Below, piece after piece: positions 1-8,472 of a stretch of DNA of 33,237 bases. Each line of letters starts with the position of its first letter. Position 1 is the stretch's first letter. The notes under the pieces are model-generated. The model was not told where the DNA came from. It searched no databases and saw only the letters and a list, made by a program, of their open reading frames with translations. A program made the translations under genes and the position numbers. The stretch is taken from the NCBI GenBank assembly GCA_030065255.1, contig JASJCX010000037.1:1-33237 (forward strand), read 5' to 3'. This DNA is from Calothrix sp. MO_167.B42. GTDB taxonomy: Bacteria; Cyanobacteriota; Cyanobacteriia; Cyanobacteriales; Nostocaceae.

Positions 1-98
1 AAGAGTTAAGAGTTAAGAGTTAAGAGTTAAGAGTTAAGAGTTAAGAGTTAAGAGTTAAGAGTTAAGAGTTAAGAGTTAAGAGTTAAGAGTTAAGAGTG
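1..98. repeat. Heptanucleotide tandem repeat (AAGAGTT)n
   Basis: About 14 head-to-tail copies of AAGAGTT, the last ones drifting to AAGAGTG. This is the short tandemly repeated repetitive (STRR) type known from heterocystous cyanobacteria. The rest of positions 99-300 holds no gene: it contains a fragment of the dispersed 'ACGCTCCAGACGC' element near 145-165 and a second heptamer array at 245-292. Confidence 0.95.
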
Positions 99-244
99 AA
101 GAGTGATATCATGTCCGCTTGAACACTTATTATTAAAGCTCACGCTCCAGACGCTCCAGACGCAACAGAGAATAAGAAGTTTTTATCGTAATTAATTACC
201 CGGACATGATATGAAAGAGGGAATAATAATCTTCACTGTTCGCT

Positions 245-292
245 CCTAACTCCTAACCATCAACTACCAACTACCAACTACCAACTACCAAC
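245..292. repeat. Heptanucleotide repeat (CAACTAC)n
   Basis: Several consecutive CAACTAC-type units lie immediately after the 3' end of the minus-strand Uma2 gene. The same unit, in either orientation, recurs throughout the window. Confidence 0.9.
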
Positions 293-300
293 ATAATCCT

Positions 301-906
301 CTATGGCATAATATCGTCGAGTTTGAGTTGCAAATTTGGAAATAAGTGAGAATAAATAGTATCTCCTAAGCGGTATTGCTGGTGCTGATAGATACCATCA
401 ACTAGCTGGCAAACTGTAAAAGTAGGTTGCTTGGGACTGCCGATAAATTGTAAACCACCTAAACCGCGAAAATCAATAATCCAATATTCAGGTATTTCTA
501 AAAAAGCATATTCTTCCACCTTTCTGGCATAATCATCTTGCCAATTTGTACTCACAACCTCAGCAACTAGCCTAATAGTACGACCATTACAAATAATTGG
601 TTCCTTTTGCCAAAGTGGTTCCTGGTTTAGTTTTGCTTTATCTAGGATAATTACATCTGGACGTAATGCTGTTGCTTCTGCTGCGGGTGGCTTAATCAAG
701 CAAGTTTTGGGAATCAACCAGTTGCAACTAGTGCGAAGAATTTCAGCATAAAGCCTACCAGCAATGTTTCCTGAAACCTCTTCATGGGGACCAGTTGGTT
801 CCATATCACGTAATTCTCCGTCAATCAGTTCATAACAAGGGTTATTTCCATATTCAGCGATAAATTGCTCAAAAGTCAGAAGTTTCGGTGGGGTGTATGT
901 CATCAC
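301..906 (-). CDS. Uma2 family (DUF820) putative restriction-endonuclease-fold protein
   Basis: 201 aa. Typical features of the Uma2/DUF820 family, which is greatly expanded in filamentous cyanobacteria and has a PD-(D/E)XK nuclease fold: an N-terminal YELIDGEL segment (about residues 25-32), a central RPDVIILDK stretch with the candidate metal-binding Asp, then VAEVVSTNWQDD and KVEEY, and EYWIIDFR, giving the usual D...E-x-K pattern. Full length for the family. The cellular role is unknown; many members lie near mobile DNA, but no transposase is seen here. The ATG at 906 is followed by a second Met codon, so the start could be one codon later. Family assignment is firm; nuclease activity is inferred. 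Confidence 0.85.
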   Translation of the reverse strand: MMTYTPPKLLTFEQFIAEYGNNPCYELIDGELRDMEPTGPHEEVSGNIAGRLYAEILRTSCNWLIPKTCLIKPPAAEATALRPDVIILDKAKLNQEPLWQKEPIICNGRTIRLVAEVVSTNWQDDYARKVEEYAFLEIPEYWIIDFRGLGGLQFIGSPKQPTFTVCQLVDGIYQHQQYRLGDTIYSHLFPNLQLKLDDIMP

Positions 907-1117
907 TCATACTTGTGGCGGGAGATGGTTTTATTTTAACGAAGCTATACTGATTGGGACATATGAAAAGCTTATGAGAGTTTATATAGTATGGGATATG
1001 GGAGTATCAATTTTACTGCTCTTATCGCAATTATTCTTTATCCCAATTTTTTGAGAAGTCCTGATTTCCATTGATATAATTAGGAATTAAGCTTTACCAA
1101 TTAGCATTAATACCATC

Positions 1118-1375
1118 ATGACGACAGTCATAGCTAAACCTTCATCACTACTTAGTAACATTAGAGTAGAGAAGGTTGATAAATTCCAACTATTCAAATT
1201 TAATGATGAGTTGCAAATACGGATGGAAGAACTTTTGCAACGGAAAAAGGCTAATTCACTCACACCAGAAGAAGCAATTGAATTAGAATCAATTGGTGAA
1301 TTAGACCGGATTTTCACTCATATAAATGCCATTAAGTTAAGTCCAAAGTTAAAATTTTTCGGCATCTTGGCGTGA
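1118..1375 (+). CDS. Small antitoxin-like protein, orphan, C-terminus altered
   Basis: 85 aa. The core, about residues 20-70 (DKFQLFKFNDELQIRMEELL ... LTPEEAIELESIGELDRIF), resembles a family of short, helical, acidic cyanobacterial proteins, usually about 75-80 aa, often encoded just upstream of an HNH-type nuclease gene and therefore suspected to be antitoxin-like; I recall this from the family and cannot check it here. The end (KLSPKLKFFGILA) does not look like the family and probably follows a small indel or truncation. The next gene starts 73 nt later and is a transporter, so any nuclease partner is missing. Likely a relic or solitary gene. Confidence 0.55.
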   Translation: MTTVIAKPSSLLSNIRVEKVDKFQLFKFNDELQIRMEELLQRKKANSLTPEEAIELESIGELDRIFTHINAIKLSPKLKFFGILA

Positions 1376-1448
1376 AATGACACCAGAATTATGTCAAGAT
1401 GGCTGCAATTTACCATAGATATATAGAGTAAGGAGAACCCAAAACACA

Positions 1449-2720
1449 GTGAATGTAATCCAATCCCTACTGCAAGTATTTCGCAGTCGGAAAATGGCAG
1501 CCTTACTACTTATCGGTTTTTCCTCTGGTTTGCCATTGTTCTTGACTAGCAAGACATTACAAGCTTGGATGACCGTAGAAAAAGTTGATTTATCAGCCAT
1601 TGGATTGTTTAGCTTAGTGGGTGTACCCTACTCCTTAAAATTTCTGTGGTCACCTTTGTTAGATCGATTTACTCTACCATTTTTAGGTAGGCGGCGGGGT
1701 TGGCTTATTGCAATTCAGGTGGGTTTATTGCTAGCGATCGCTTGTATGAGTTGGCAACAACCAAAACAAGCATTACAATTATTAGCCATTAATGCTGTGG
1801 CGATCGCTTTTTTGAGCGCCACTCAAGATATTGTGGCTGACGCTTACCGTACCGACGTGCTAGAACAACTGGAAATGGGTGCAGGTGCAGCTATTTTTGT
1901 CTTGGGTTATCGTGTCGCACTCCTGGTGACGGGCGCATTAGCATTGATATTAGCTGATAGCATATCTTGGTCATCAGTTTACCTGATCATGGCTGGGTGC
2001 ATGGTAATTGGTATTTTAGCTACTCTATTTGCACCAGAACCAAAGTCAGTAACTCCGCCAGGTTCCTTAGCTGAAGCAGTGGTATTACCCTTTGGAGAAT
2101 TTTTTCAACGCCGGGGTGTAGTCCAAGGCTGTTTAATTTTGTTATTTATCGTCCTTTATAAACTGGGCGATGCATTAGTAAACAATATGTCCACACCCTT
2201 TTTGCTGCAAACTGGGTTTACTCAAACCGATATTGGCGCAATTCAGGGTGGGATGGGTCTAATTGCTACAATTGTTGGCGCTCTGGCAGGGGGAGCATTT
2301 TTAAGTAAAATTGGACTGAATCGTTCTTTATGGGTGTTTGGAGCTTTACAGGCATTAAGTAATTTAGCATACCTGGTACTAGCGAATTTGGGTAAAAATT
2401 ACCAGTTTTTGGTGCTGACAATCAATATCGAAAACTTCTGCGCTGGCTTAGGAACCGCCGCATTTGTTGCTTTTTTAATGAACTTATGCAACCCACGGTT
2501 TTCTGCCACCCAGTATGCTTTACTTTCTAGCGTCATGGCTGTGAGCCGAGATATTTTAGTTGCCCCAGCTGGTGTTTTAGCCAAAAATGCTGGTTGGTCA
2601 ATGTTTTTTATTATCAGTATTATTGCGGCATTGCCAGGTATATTATTGTTACCATTTTTTGCTCCCTGGAACCAACAACCAGTAGCAGTTACCAGACCAG
2701 GAATTATAGATGAATCATAG
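1449..2720 (+). CDS. AmpG-like MFS permease
   Basis: 423 aa, with about 12 hydrophobic segments and the signature of the AmpG (muropeptide permease) branch of the major facilitator superfamily: GFSSGLPLFLTSKTLQAWM near residue 25, GLFSLVGVPYSLKFLWSPLLDRF near 52-74, followed by the cytoplasmic RRRGW loop, and ATQDIVADAYR near 125. Located in the inner membrane. AmpG proteins import GlcNAc-anhydroMurNAc peptides in proteobacteria; the substrate in cyanobacteria is not established, so the substrate is left open. The start chosen is GTG at 1449, with AGGAG at 1431-1435, 13 nt upstream; this spacing is long. The next gene begins 5 nt after the stop, suggesting co-transcription. Confidence 0.85.
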   Translation: MNVIQSLLQVFRSRKMAALLLIGFSSGLPLFLTSKTLQAWMTVEKVDLSAIGLFSLVGVPYSLKFLWSPLLDRFTLPFLGRRRGWLIAIQVGLLLAIACMSWQQPKQALQLLAINAVAIAFLSATQDIVADAYRTDVLEQLEMGAGAAIFVLGYRVALLVTGALALILADSISWSSVYLIMAGCMVIGILATLFAPEPKSVTPPGSLAEAVVLPFGEFFQRRGVVQGCLILLFIVLYKLGDALVNNMSTPFLLQTGFTQTDIGAIQGGMGLIATIVGALAGGAFLSKIGLNRSLWVFGALQALSNLAYLVLANLGKNYQFLVLTINIENFCAGLGTAAFVAFLMNLCNPRFSATQYALLSSVMAVSRDILVAPAGVLAKNAGWSMFFIISIIAALPGILLLPFFAPWNQQPVAVTRPGIIDES

Positions 2721-2725
2721 GACTT

Positions 2726-3193
2726 ATGGGACACAAAGTAGTTATTTCTACAGCCACATTTATTCTTTTTATCACTGGGCTGCTGCTAGGTTACGTTATC
2801 TCTCAGCTAGTGTTAGGCTTTTTACCCCTAAATTTACTGACATTTTTAGGTACATTTAGCCTAATTGTGATTTTTGCCATCGTTTACTATGCCTTATTTT
2901 GGGATTTGAGAAAACAACAATCCCAATCATCTGCCAATGGTAATCCACCTAACCAATCTAACCAATCCCAACCACCCCAATCTGAAGTCAGAGGGGTAAT
3001 TTCCAATATACCCAATAGCCCCCCACCCAAAGCAATCAACCCCAGCCTAGAAAACAAATTAGTCAATTTATTAGCAGGGGATATAGATGCTGCGGAGAGA
3101 TTAGTAGCAAAAGTCAAACAGGAATATCCCGGAATGCCAGAAAATTGGTATTGGGAAAGGGCGATTGCTGATTTGGAACGCGATCGACGGTAG
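2726..3193 (+). CDS. Small two-TM membrane protein with conserved C-terminal domain
   Basis: 155 aa, function unknown. Two hydrophobic helices at about residues 7-30 and 36-60, then a Pro/Asn/Gln/Ser-rich linker (about 66-103), then a compact soluble C-terminal domain ending in a YPGMPENWYWERAIADLERD stretch that has the look of a conserved cyanobacterial domain. It follows the AmpG-like gene by 5 nt; an AGGA overlaps the permease stop codon but is only 3 nt from the ATG, so translational coupling is plausible. The stop codon is followed at once by a G-rich repeat array. Confidence 0.75.
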   Translation: MGHKVVISTATFILFITGLLLGYVISQLVLGFLPLNLLTFLGTFSLIVIFAIVYYALFWDLRKQQSQSSANGNPPNQSNQSQPPQSEVRGVISNIPNSPPPKAINPSLENKLVNLLAGDIDAAERLVAKVKQEYPGMPENWYWERAIADLERDRR

Positions 3194-3194
3194 A

Positions 3195-3265
3195 GGGGAA
3201 GAGGCAGGGGGGAAGAGGCAGGGGGGAAGAGGCAGGGGGGCAGGGAGCAGGGGGCAGGGGGAAGG
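3195..3265. repeat. G-rich tandem repeat (GAGGCAGGGGGGAA-type)
   Basis: Several near-identical G-rich units begin directly after the preceding stop codon. The same unit recurs near 20088-20115 and 32918-32945 and, inside hglD, near 15040-15110 and 15563-15595. Proline-rich reading frames on the minus strand here are repeat artefacts. Confidence 0.85.
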
Positions 3266-3411
3266 ATTTTGAATTTTCTTGCAATCTGTGGGATTCAATT
3301 GTTTTTAATTTATTTGTAGAGTTATCTTTGGGAGTGAAATTTTTGTATCGAGACTGCGATAACATAGATTGAGAAAGCGCGATCGATAACCCATTGCTCA
3401 TAATCTAAAAT

Positions 3412-3567
3412 ATGGCTATATTTCGTCAATACATCATCCCCCTACTGGTAGTAATAACATTTTTATTTGCCCTAGTAGCAGTTAGTGCCCGTATTTTTTT
3501 ACCTTCAGATATGGCAGCACCAGCACCAATTTCAGTTAACAGTTATCAGTTGACGGTTGACGGTTAA
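3412..3567 (+). CDS. Putative 51-aa single-TM small protein
   Basis: ATG at 3412; reads MAIFRQYIIPLLVVITFLFA and continues with one long hydrophobic helix (about residues 7-31), then a short Ala/Pro-rich tail. The last codons and the TAA stop are encoded by the heptamer repeat that begins near 3540, so the natural end may have been lost. No clear ribosome binding site. Codon use looks coding, but it is too short for confident assignment; it could be a small inner-membrane protein or a chance reading frame. Confidence 0.4.
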   Translation: MAIFRQYIIPLLVVITFLFALVAVSARIFLPSDMAAPAPISVNSYQLTVDG

Positions 3568-3712
3568 GAGTTGATAGTTGATGGTTGATAGTTGACAGGT
3601 CGGAGTCAAGAGTTTTAATTTTTTCACTCCCCATCTCCTCATCCCCTCATCCCCTCATCTCATCACCTCCTCCACTCTTCCACTCCCTCACTCCTCCACT
3701 CCCTCACTCCTT
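3540..3712. repeat. Composite repeat: GTTGACG/GTTGATA heptamers plus CTCATCCC/CTCCACTC tracts
   Basis: A heptamer array (about 3540-3598), a unique-looking joint containing ACAGGTCGGAGT, a T-rich stretch, then pyrimidine-rich CTCATCCC and CACTCCCT tracts up to 3712. Most of the array (about 3552-3650) recurs in inverted orientation near 32955-33050. Confidence 0.85.
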
Positions 3713-3715
3713 CCC

Positions 3716-4234
3716 TTGAATTTACATCCTGAATATCATATCCGCCGTGGCTCTACCCTAGATAAGCCCCTATTATTTAAGTTTATGCAACTAACCTATG
3801 GGGAAATGTTTCCAGGGCAGGATTTTGCTCATCTGCAAAAAACCGTTGAGCAATATCTTTCTCCAGAAACACCCTTATGGTGGGCAGATTTTTTCGGGGA
3901 TAACGCCAAGCATAAATCTGAACCGGGAGTAGTTCAACCTTCCCCCACCCCAGTAGGTTGTTTGTGGGCTGGTAACGCCATCGATCAAGTACATGGCGAT
4001 CGCCACTTGCATATTTTTTTACTTTACGTTGCCCCAGAACACCGACAACAGGGAATTGCCACAGCCTTAATGAAAAATTTAGAATCCTGGGCAAAGGCAA
4101 GAGGCGATCGCCAAATTGGATTACAAGTATTTCAAACTAGTACAGCAGCACTAAACCTTTATCAAAAGTTTGGTTATCACACCCAATCTCTGTGGATGGT
4201 TAAACCCTTACAAAAGGAGACAGGGGACAGTTGA
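3716..4234 (+). CDS. GNAT family N-acetyltransferase
   Basis: 172 aa. The GNAT acetyl-CoA site is seen as LYVAPEHRQQGIATALMKNL (about residues 102-121; motif A, Q/R-x-x-G-x-A), followed by the C-terminal STAALNLYQKFGYH helix/strand typical of the fold. Substrate unknown. The start used is TTG at 3716; no better ATG lies upstream because the preceding 170 nt are repeats, and no ribosome binding site is visible. The last codons (GDS) and TGA stop merge into a GTTGATAG heptamer array, so the C-terminus may be repeat-derived. Confidence 0.8.
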   Translation: MNLHPEYHIRRGSTLDKPLLFKFMQLTYGEMFPGQDFAHLQKTVEQYLSPETPLWWADFFGDNAKHKSEPGVVQPSPTPVGCLWAGNAIDQVHGDRHLHIFLLYVAPEHRQQGIATALMKNLESWAKARGDRQIGLQVFQTSTAALNLYQKFGYHTQSLWMVKPLQKETGDS

Positions 4235-4285
4235 TAGTTGGTAGTTGACAGTTGACAGTTGACAGTTGACAGTTGGTAGTTGATG
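4205..4285. repeat. Heptamer array (AGTTGAC/AGTTGGT)
   Basis: Tandem AGTTGAC units starting within the last codons of the GNAT gene. Positions 4235-4598 hold no gene: they contain this array, a fragment of a dispersed element (TTCGGATGATTA near 4308), the inverted repeat at 4342-4415, and short pyrimidine-rich repeats to about 4495. Confidence 0.9.
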
Positions 4286-4341
4286 GTATTAAGGAAACTT
4301 ATATCAAGTTCGGATGATTACTTAGAATAAAATCGCTAAGA

Positions 4342-4415
4342 GTAGGTTGGGTTGAGGAACGAAACCCAACACCATCAGCCTTTTGTTGGGTTTCACTTCG
4401 TTCTACCCAACCTAC
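4342..4415. repeat. Large imperfect inverted repeat (dispersed hairpin element)
   Basis: The left arm begins GTAGGTTGGGTTGAGGAACG and ends ACCCAACA; the right arm (from 4384) begins TGTTGGGTTT and ends CCCAACCTAC. The arms are about 30 nt, complementary apart from a few mismatches, with a loop of about 12 nt. This resembles a small non-autonomous palindromic element common between genes in cyanobacteria. It lies downstream of the GNAT gene and could also end transcription. Confidence 0.8.
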
Positions 4416-4598
4416 ATTTAATTACAAGTATTTAAACTGACATGGTATTACTCATTACTCATTACTTCCCCACACTCCCCCTTACTTTCTATTTCCCAGC
4501 TACAAATAATAGGGTGGGAAAGTGTATCATGATAATGATTGCAAATTAGGCTTTCACTTGTTGGGGGTTTATATATTATTAATTAATCCCAATCAGGG

Positions 4599-5393
4599 AT
4601 GGAAACAAATTTAAGTATGTATGACGAAGAAGAACTAAGCTTATTAGATGCTGAAATTGGCCTAGAAGAGCCTTTGGACCCCCTAGATCAAATAGAGCCA
4701 CTTACTGCTGATTCAGAAGTGGTTAAACCCGATCCAGAGGAAATGTTAGCCTTATTAGCAAATCCCCAACCCCAGCAAAGGATGTTGGCGGCCCGTGCCT
4801 TTTGTGACATTGAAGATGCCAGGGCTATCCCCCATTTGATTGGTTTGTTAACAGATACTTGTGCCCTAGTGCGGGTTAGTGCTGCTTACGCCATTGGACG
4901 AAATCCCAGCCCAGATGCAGTAGAACCACTGATTGCTCAACTTAACCAAGATTGGAATGGTTACGTGCGTAAAGGAGTGGTTTGGGCCTTGGGAAATTGC
5001 CGCGATTACCGATGCCTACCACCCCTCACAGATGCTTTAAGAACGGATATATCCGCAGTCCGTTTATGGGCGGCTAGTTCCCTGGCTCAAATGGCTGATG
5101 TTGGCTATGAAAGTGTGGTAGGGGCAATTCCACCCTTAATAGAAGCCTTACTCACAGATCCCATTGCCGCAGTACGTAGTAATTGCGCCTGGACTATTGG
5201 ACAATTATGTCGCGAACTGCCATCCAATATAGTTTATGGTGCCGCCATTGATGCCATAATTCAAGCCTTTGCCGAGGACCAAGACTTGGGAGTGAGGGAA
5301 GATGCCAAAGCATCCATATTGAGCGTTGGCGATCCTAGGGGATTGCAATTAATAGAAACCTTGGAAGAGGAAGGATGGTTTCTGGAAAAATAA
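4599..5393 (+). CDS. HEAT-repeat protein (PBS-lyase-like HEAT repeats)
   Basis: 264 aa. A strongly acidic N-terminal tail (about residues 1-45) precedes about six HEAT-like helical repeats from residue 48 to 250, with recurring patterns such as ARAIPHLIGLLTD, AVEPLIAQLNQ, VRKGVVWALGNC and VRSNCAWTIGQL. Such repeats bind proteins; related modules occur in phycobilin lyases (CpcE/CpcF, PecE/PecF) and in many cyanobacterial scaffold proteins. No partner lyase subunit or phycobiliprotein gene is adjacent, so a lyase role is not supported. The ATG at 4599 is preceded by CAGGG and an AT-rich stretch suitable for a promoter. A monocistronic gene is likely. Confidence 0.8.
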   Translation: METNLSMYDEEELSLLDAEIGLEEPLDPLDQIEPLTADSEVVKPDPEEMLALLANPQPQQRMLAARAFCDIEDARAIPHLIGLLTDTCALVRVSAAYAIGRNPSPDAVEPLIAQLNQDWNGYVRKGVVWALGNCRDYRCLPPLTDALRTDISAVRLWAASSLAQMADVGYESVVGAIPPLIEALLTDPIAAVRSNCAWTIGQLCRELPSNIVYGAAIDAIIQAFAEDQDLGVREDAKASILSVGDPRGLQLIETLEEEGWFLEK

Positions 5394-5553
5394 AAATGAT
5401 CGAATTGACTAAGAAGCAAAGGATACAAGTCCCTAACTTGCTGGTATGGGGTCAAACGGATTATCTGTTTGTCAAAATCGTTCGACTGAGCTCACGACGA
5501 AGTCTAAAATCCAAAATCGATTGACAATTTCTAGTAGATATTTTTCACGCACC

Positions 5554-7653
5554 CTATTGATTTTGCATTTTGACGGGTAAAGTAATCACACATTCTGTTT
5601 CTCCATATATATTTGTATCTAAATTAATTGTTCCACCATGCTTTTCTGTAATGATTTGATAGGATATAGTTAACCCTAAACCCGTGCCTTTGCTAATATT
5701 TTTAGTAGTAAAAAACTGCTCAAAGATTTGGGATTTATGTTTTTCATCTATGCCTATCCCATTATCACGAATACAGATTTCAATATTATCTTCTTCAATC
5801 AACCGCGTACTAATCCAAATTTTAGGTTCTTGATAGGTTCTTTGGTTAGCAGCTTTTAGTTTTTCATGCTCCATGGCTTCTTCAATGGCATCTATTGCAT
5901 TGGTCAAAATATTCATGAAAACTTGATTAAGTTGAGCTGGATAACACTCTATATTGGCAAATTCTCCATAATTTTTGATAACTTGAATTTCATAATTATC
6001 TCCATAGGATACTATTCGATGGTTTAAAATCAGTAAAGTGTTGTCGATTCCTTCATGAATGTCAATTTCCTTCAATTGGGTATCATCTGAGCGAGAAAAA
6101 CTACGAAGAGACTGCACAATATTTTGAATGCGATCTGCTCCTGATTTCATTGATGTCACAATTTTGGGCAAATCTTCAACAATAAAATCGATATCAATGT
6201 CTTCAAGGTCTTTTTTGGAGTTATTAGTTGTTGGAGAAAATTCCAGATGACGATAATAGTTTATTACTGTTAATAAATCGGTTAAATATTGATCGAAATG
6301 ATATAAATTACCGTAAATATAGTTAACCGGATTATTTATTTCATGGGCAATCCCAGCAACAAGTTGTCCTAAACTTGCCATCTTTTCATTTTGAATTAAA
6401 TGTATTTGGGATGTTTCTAAATCTTGCAGTGCCTGCTTCAGTTCCTCAGACTGGGCCTGAATCTCTTGTACAAATTGTGATTGTTTGAGGGCAATACCAA
6501 GTTGTTCACCAACCTGAGCTAGCAGCTCAATTTCATCAACTTGCCATTGTCGGGGAGCAGAATTTTGGCAACCAGTCAACAGTCCCCATAGTTTATTATC
6601 TTGAAAAATTGGGGCGATGGCATAAGCTCTAGCTGGAAATTCTTCTAATAATTTTACATGGTAATCTAAATCCTCTGCTTCATAAATATCTGGAATGGCA
6701 AAAGTTTCGTTATTGGCGTAACATCCACCTTTGGTTTCCATTAAGTAAATATCTTTAATGGTGGGTGAAACACCAACGAGTTCTTGACAACCATTAGCTA
6801 TGGATTCAAACATAAAGTCCCCACTCCAATCTGAATTGAAGCGGTAAATGGTGACTCGATCTAATTCTAATAATTGACGTACTTCTTCAGTAGCTGTTTT
6901 ACAAATGATTTCCCACTCAAAGGATTGACGAATCCTAGTAGTTATTTTTACTAGGGCCTTTTGACGAATTAAGGCTTTTTCTTGTGCTTGGGCTTGGGCT
7001 CGCAAAGTTGCTTGCTCTTGAAGTTGCTGTAAATAATCGGACTGTTGCAATGCAATGGCAAAATGACCGGAAATTTTTTGGATAAACTCAATTTCTGAGA
7101 GTTGCCATCGCCTAGGATTACTACACTGGTGAATGCATAGCAAACCCCATAGTTCTTCTCCTTTTAATACAGGAACAATCAAATTGGCACGAACTTGAAA
7201 CTGTTCGAGAATTTGAATGTGGCAATTACTGAGTTCCCCGTCGTAAATATCAGCAACTGCTTGTACCCGCCCTTGGGTATAGTAAGTAGCAAACTGGGAG
7301 CCAAAACAATGATCGTAAACTTTGGCAGCCATAGCTGAAGGAAATTCGGGAGCAACATCCTCTGCCACAAATTCTCCTTCATCCCACCCACTTCCAGGGG
7401 TAAAGCAAAATACACCAACTCTATCTGCATTGAGCAATTGACGAATTTCCTTGGCAGTTGTCGTCAAGACAATATCCAAATCTAGAGACGATCTGATACG
7501 ATCTATGATGTTATTTAATGTGTGTTGTTGATCTATTTGCTCAAATAATTGATCCGTGCACGAGGCTAACTGGTATGCTGCATGTTGAAGGGTATTAAAT
7601 TGGCGATTAGAGTTAGGTCTGTTAGACATAAAATATTGACAACGTGGAATCAT
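5554..7653 (-). CDS. Sensor histidine kinase with DXCF-type cyanobacteriochrome GAF, second GAF, HisKA-HATPase
   Basis: 699 aa, no membrane segment. Order: GAF1 about residues 50-205, GAF2 about 237-392, coiled coil, then the kinase core. GAF1 has the canonical bilin Cys-His pair (C144-H145 in SNCHIQILEQF) and, 28 residues earlier, a DHCF motif (D114-C116), which is the second-cysteine signature of DXCF cyanobacteriochromes (blue/green dual-cysteine photocycles). GAF2 has Tyr331-His332 at the equivalent position and so should not bind a bilin. Kinase: H-box with H437 (AGIAHEINNP), N-box NILTNAIDAI, G1 DNGIGI, F box FEQFFTT, G2 GTGLGL, all intact. No receiver or output domain; no response regulator is adjacent. 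Start is either ATG 7653 or ATG 7629; neither has a clear ribosome binding site. Confidence 0.85.
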   Translation of the reverse strand: MIPRCQYFMSNRPNSNRQFNTLQHAAYQLASCTDQLFEQIDQQHTLNNIIDRIRSSLDLDIVLTTTAKEIRQLLNADRVGVFCFTPGSGWDEGEFVAEDVAPEFPSAMAAKVYDHCFGSQFATYYTQGRVQAVADIYDGELSNCHIQILEQFQVRANLIVPVLKGEELWGLLCIHQCSNPRRWQLSEIEFIQKISGHFAIALQQSDYLQQLQEQATLRAQAQAQEKALIRQKALVKITTRIRQSFEWEIICKTATEEVRQLLELDRVTIYRFNSDWSGDFMFESIANGCQELVGVSPTIKDIYLMETKGGCYANNETFAIPDIYEAEDLDYHVKLLEEFPARAYAIAPIFQDNKLWGLLTGCQNSAPRQWQVDEIELLAQVGEQLGIALKQSQFVQEIQAQSEELKQALQDLETSQIHLIQNEKMASLGQLVAGIAHEINNPVNYIYGNLYHFDQYLTDLLTVINYYRHLEFSPTTNNSKKDLEDIDIDFIVEDLPKIVTSMKSGADRIQNIVQSLRSFSRSDDTQLKEIDIHEGIDNTLLILNHRIVSYGDNYEIQVIKNYGEFANIECYPAQLNQVFMNILTNAIDAIEEAMEHEKLKAANQRTYQEPKIWISTRLIEEDNIEICIRDNGIGIDEKHKSQIFEQFFTTKNISKGTGLGLTISYQIITEKHGGTINLDTNIYGETECVITLPVKMQNQ

Positions 7654-8409
7654 ACGTTTTCAGTATTCCCACAACATACAAATAAATTAGGACTATTGCA
7701 TAAATCTTTTTTCTCCCATGAAAAAGATAAGTAGTTTAAAATCTAAACACCTGTAATTTCATCCCATGATTCAGCGATATTGCAAAGTTTAGTTACATTA
7801 ATCAACCATGATACATATCTAAATTAACTATAGGAATCCGGTTTGATTTGTGAATTGACTTGTAGGGGGAGGGTATAGGGTATAGGATACAGGATACAGG
7901 GTATAGGGTGCAGGGTATAGGGTACAGGATACAGAAAGTGTAATGAGTTCTGTAAGCGCACAGCGCAGGCTACGCCAACAAAAATCAAATAGTAATCCTA
8001 TACGATATGAGTTTTTCTCCTTTTGCATCATTGTACAGGTATTTAGTCTCAATATAATTTAAAATTAATGACAAATAGACTACTAGTAATAATCCATAAA
8101 GTTATATAATAACTGTAAGAGCAAAAAGCAGCTTTGACTGGGAAAATAAATTTATATTTTCCCAAAATGACGATCGCTTTGGTATATTCCCGACCAAGAA
8201 AGTAACAAAATTACTATTGACAACTAATTGAAAAAATTTGATTGTCAATAATATGATGTTTGTTCATGCTGCTACAAGTCAAAACAGCAAAATAATCCAC
8301 CATTCCCATAAATTTCCTCACAAGTGCACCACATTACCATAAAGTATTTTGGGGAAGATAATTAAGAGTGGACAAACACAATGGAAGTTAGGGAAACTGA
8401 CTTTGCCAA
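7654..8409. other. Intergenic region between kinase and hetI (divergent promoters)
   Basis: No convincing gene. It contains a GGGTATAGG/GATACAGG repeat (7863-7935), a piece of a dispersed repeat (GCGCACAGCGCAGGCTACGC near 7955-7975), and then about 400 nt of AT-rich DNA that must carry the hetI promoter. Two small palindromes sit there: GTAA-N5-TTAC at 8202-8214 and ATTGACAA...TTGTCAAT at 8216-8223/8242-8249. They could be regulator sites, but no known consensus is matched exactly. Confidence 0.5.
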
Positions 8410-8472
8410 ATGTCCCCTCCAATCCGGACATCGAAAATCAAGATTTTAGCTAACTTAAAACTTGCCACCTCC

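Noticed and set aside
3101-3401. Minus-strand proline-rich frames (PLPPCLFP-type)
   Set aside because: Translations of the G-rich repeat array, with no recognisable domain or start signal.
4531-4540. GATAATGATT, half of a Fur-box-like sequence before the HEAT-repeat gene
   Set aside because: Only about half of the 19-nt consensus matches; the second half is unrelated.
4599-5393. Phycobilin lyase subunit (CpcE/PecE type)
   Set aside because: HEAT repeats alone are not diagnostic, and no lyase partner or phycobiliprotein gene is nearby.
6730-6900. GAF2 of the kinase as a second photoreceptor
   Set aside because: The bilin-binding Cys is replaced by Tyr331 before the conserved His.
8410-8472. 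N-terminal extension of hetI from ATG 8410
   Set aside because: The additional 21 residues are not expected for HetI, whose known start is just before the W-x-P-x-P segment; ATG 8473 fits family length.
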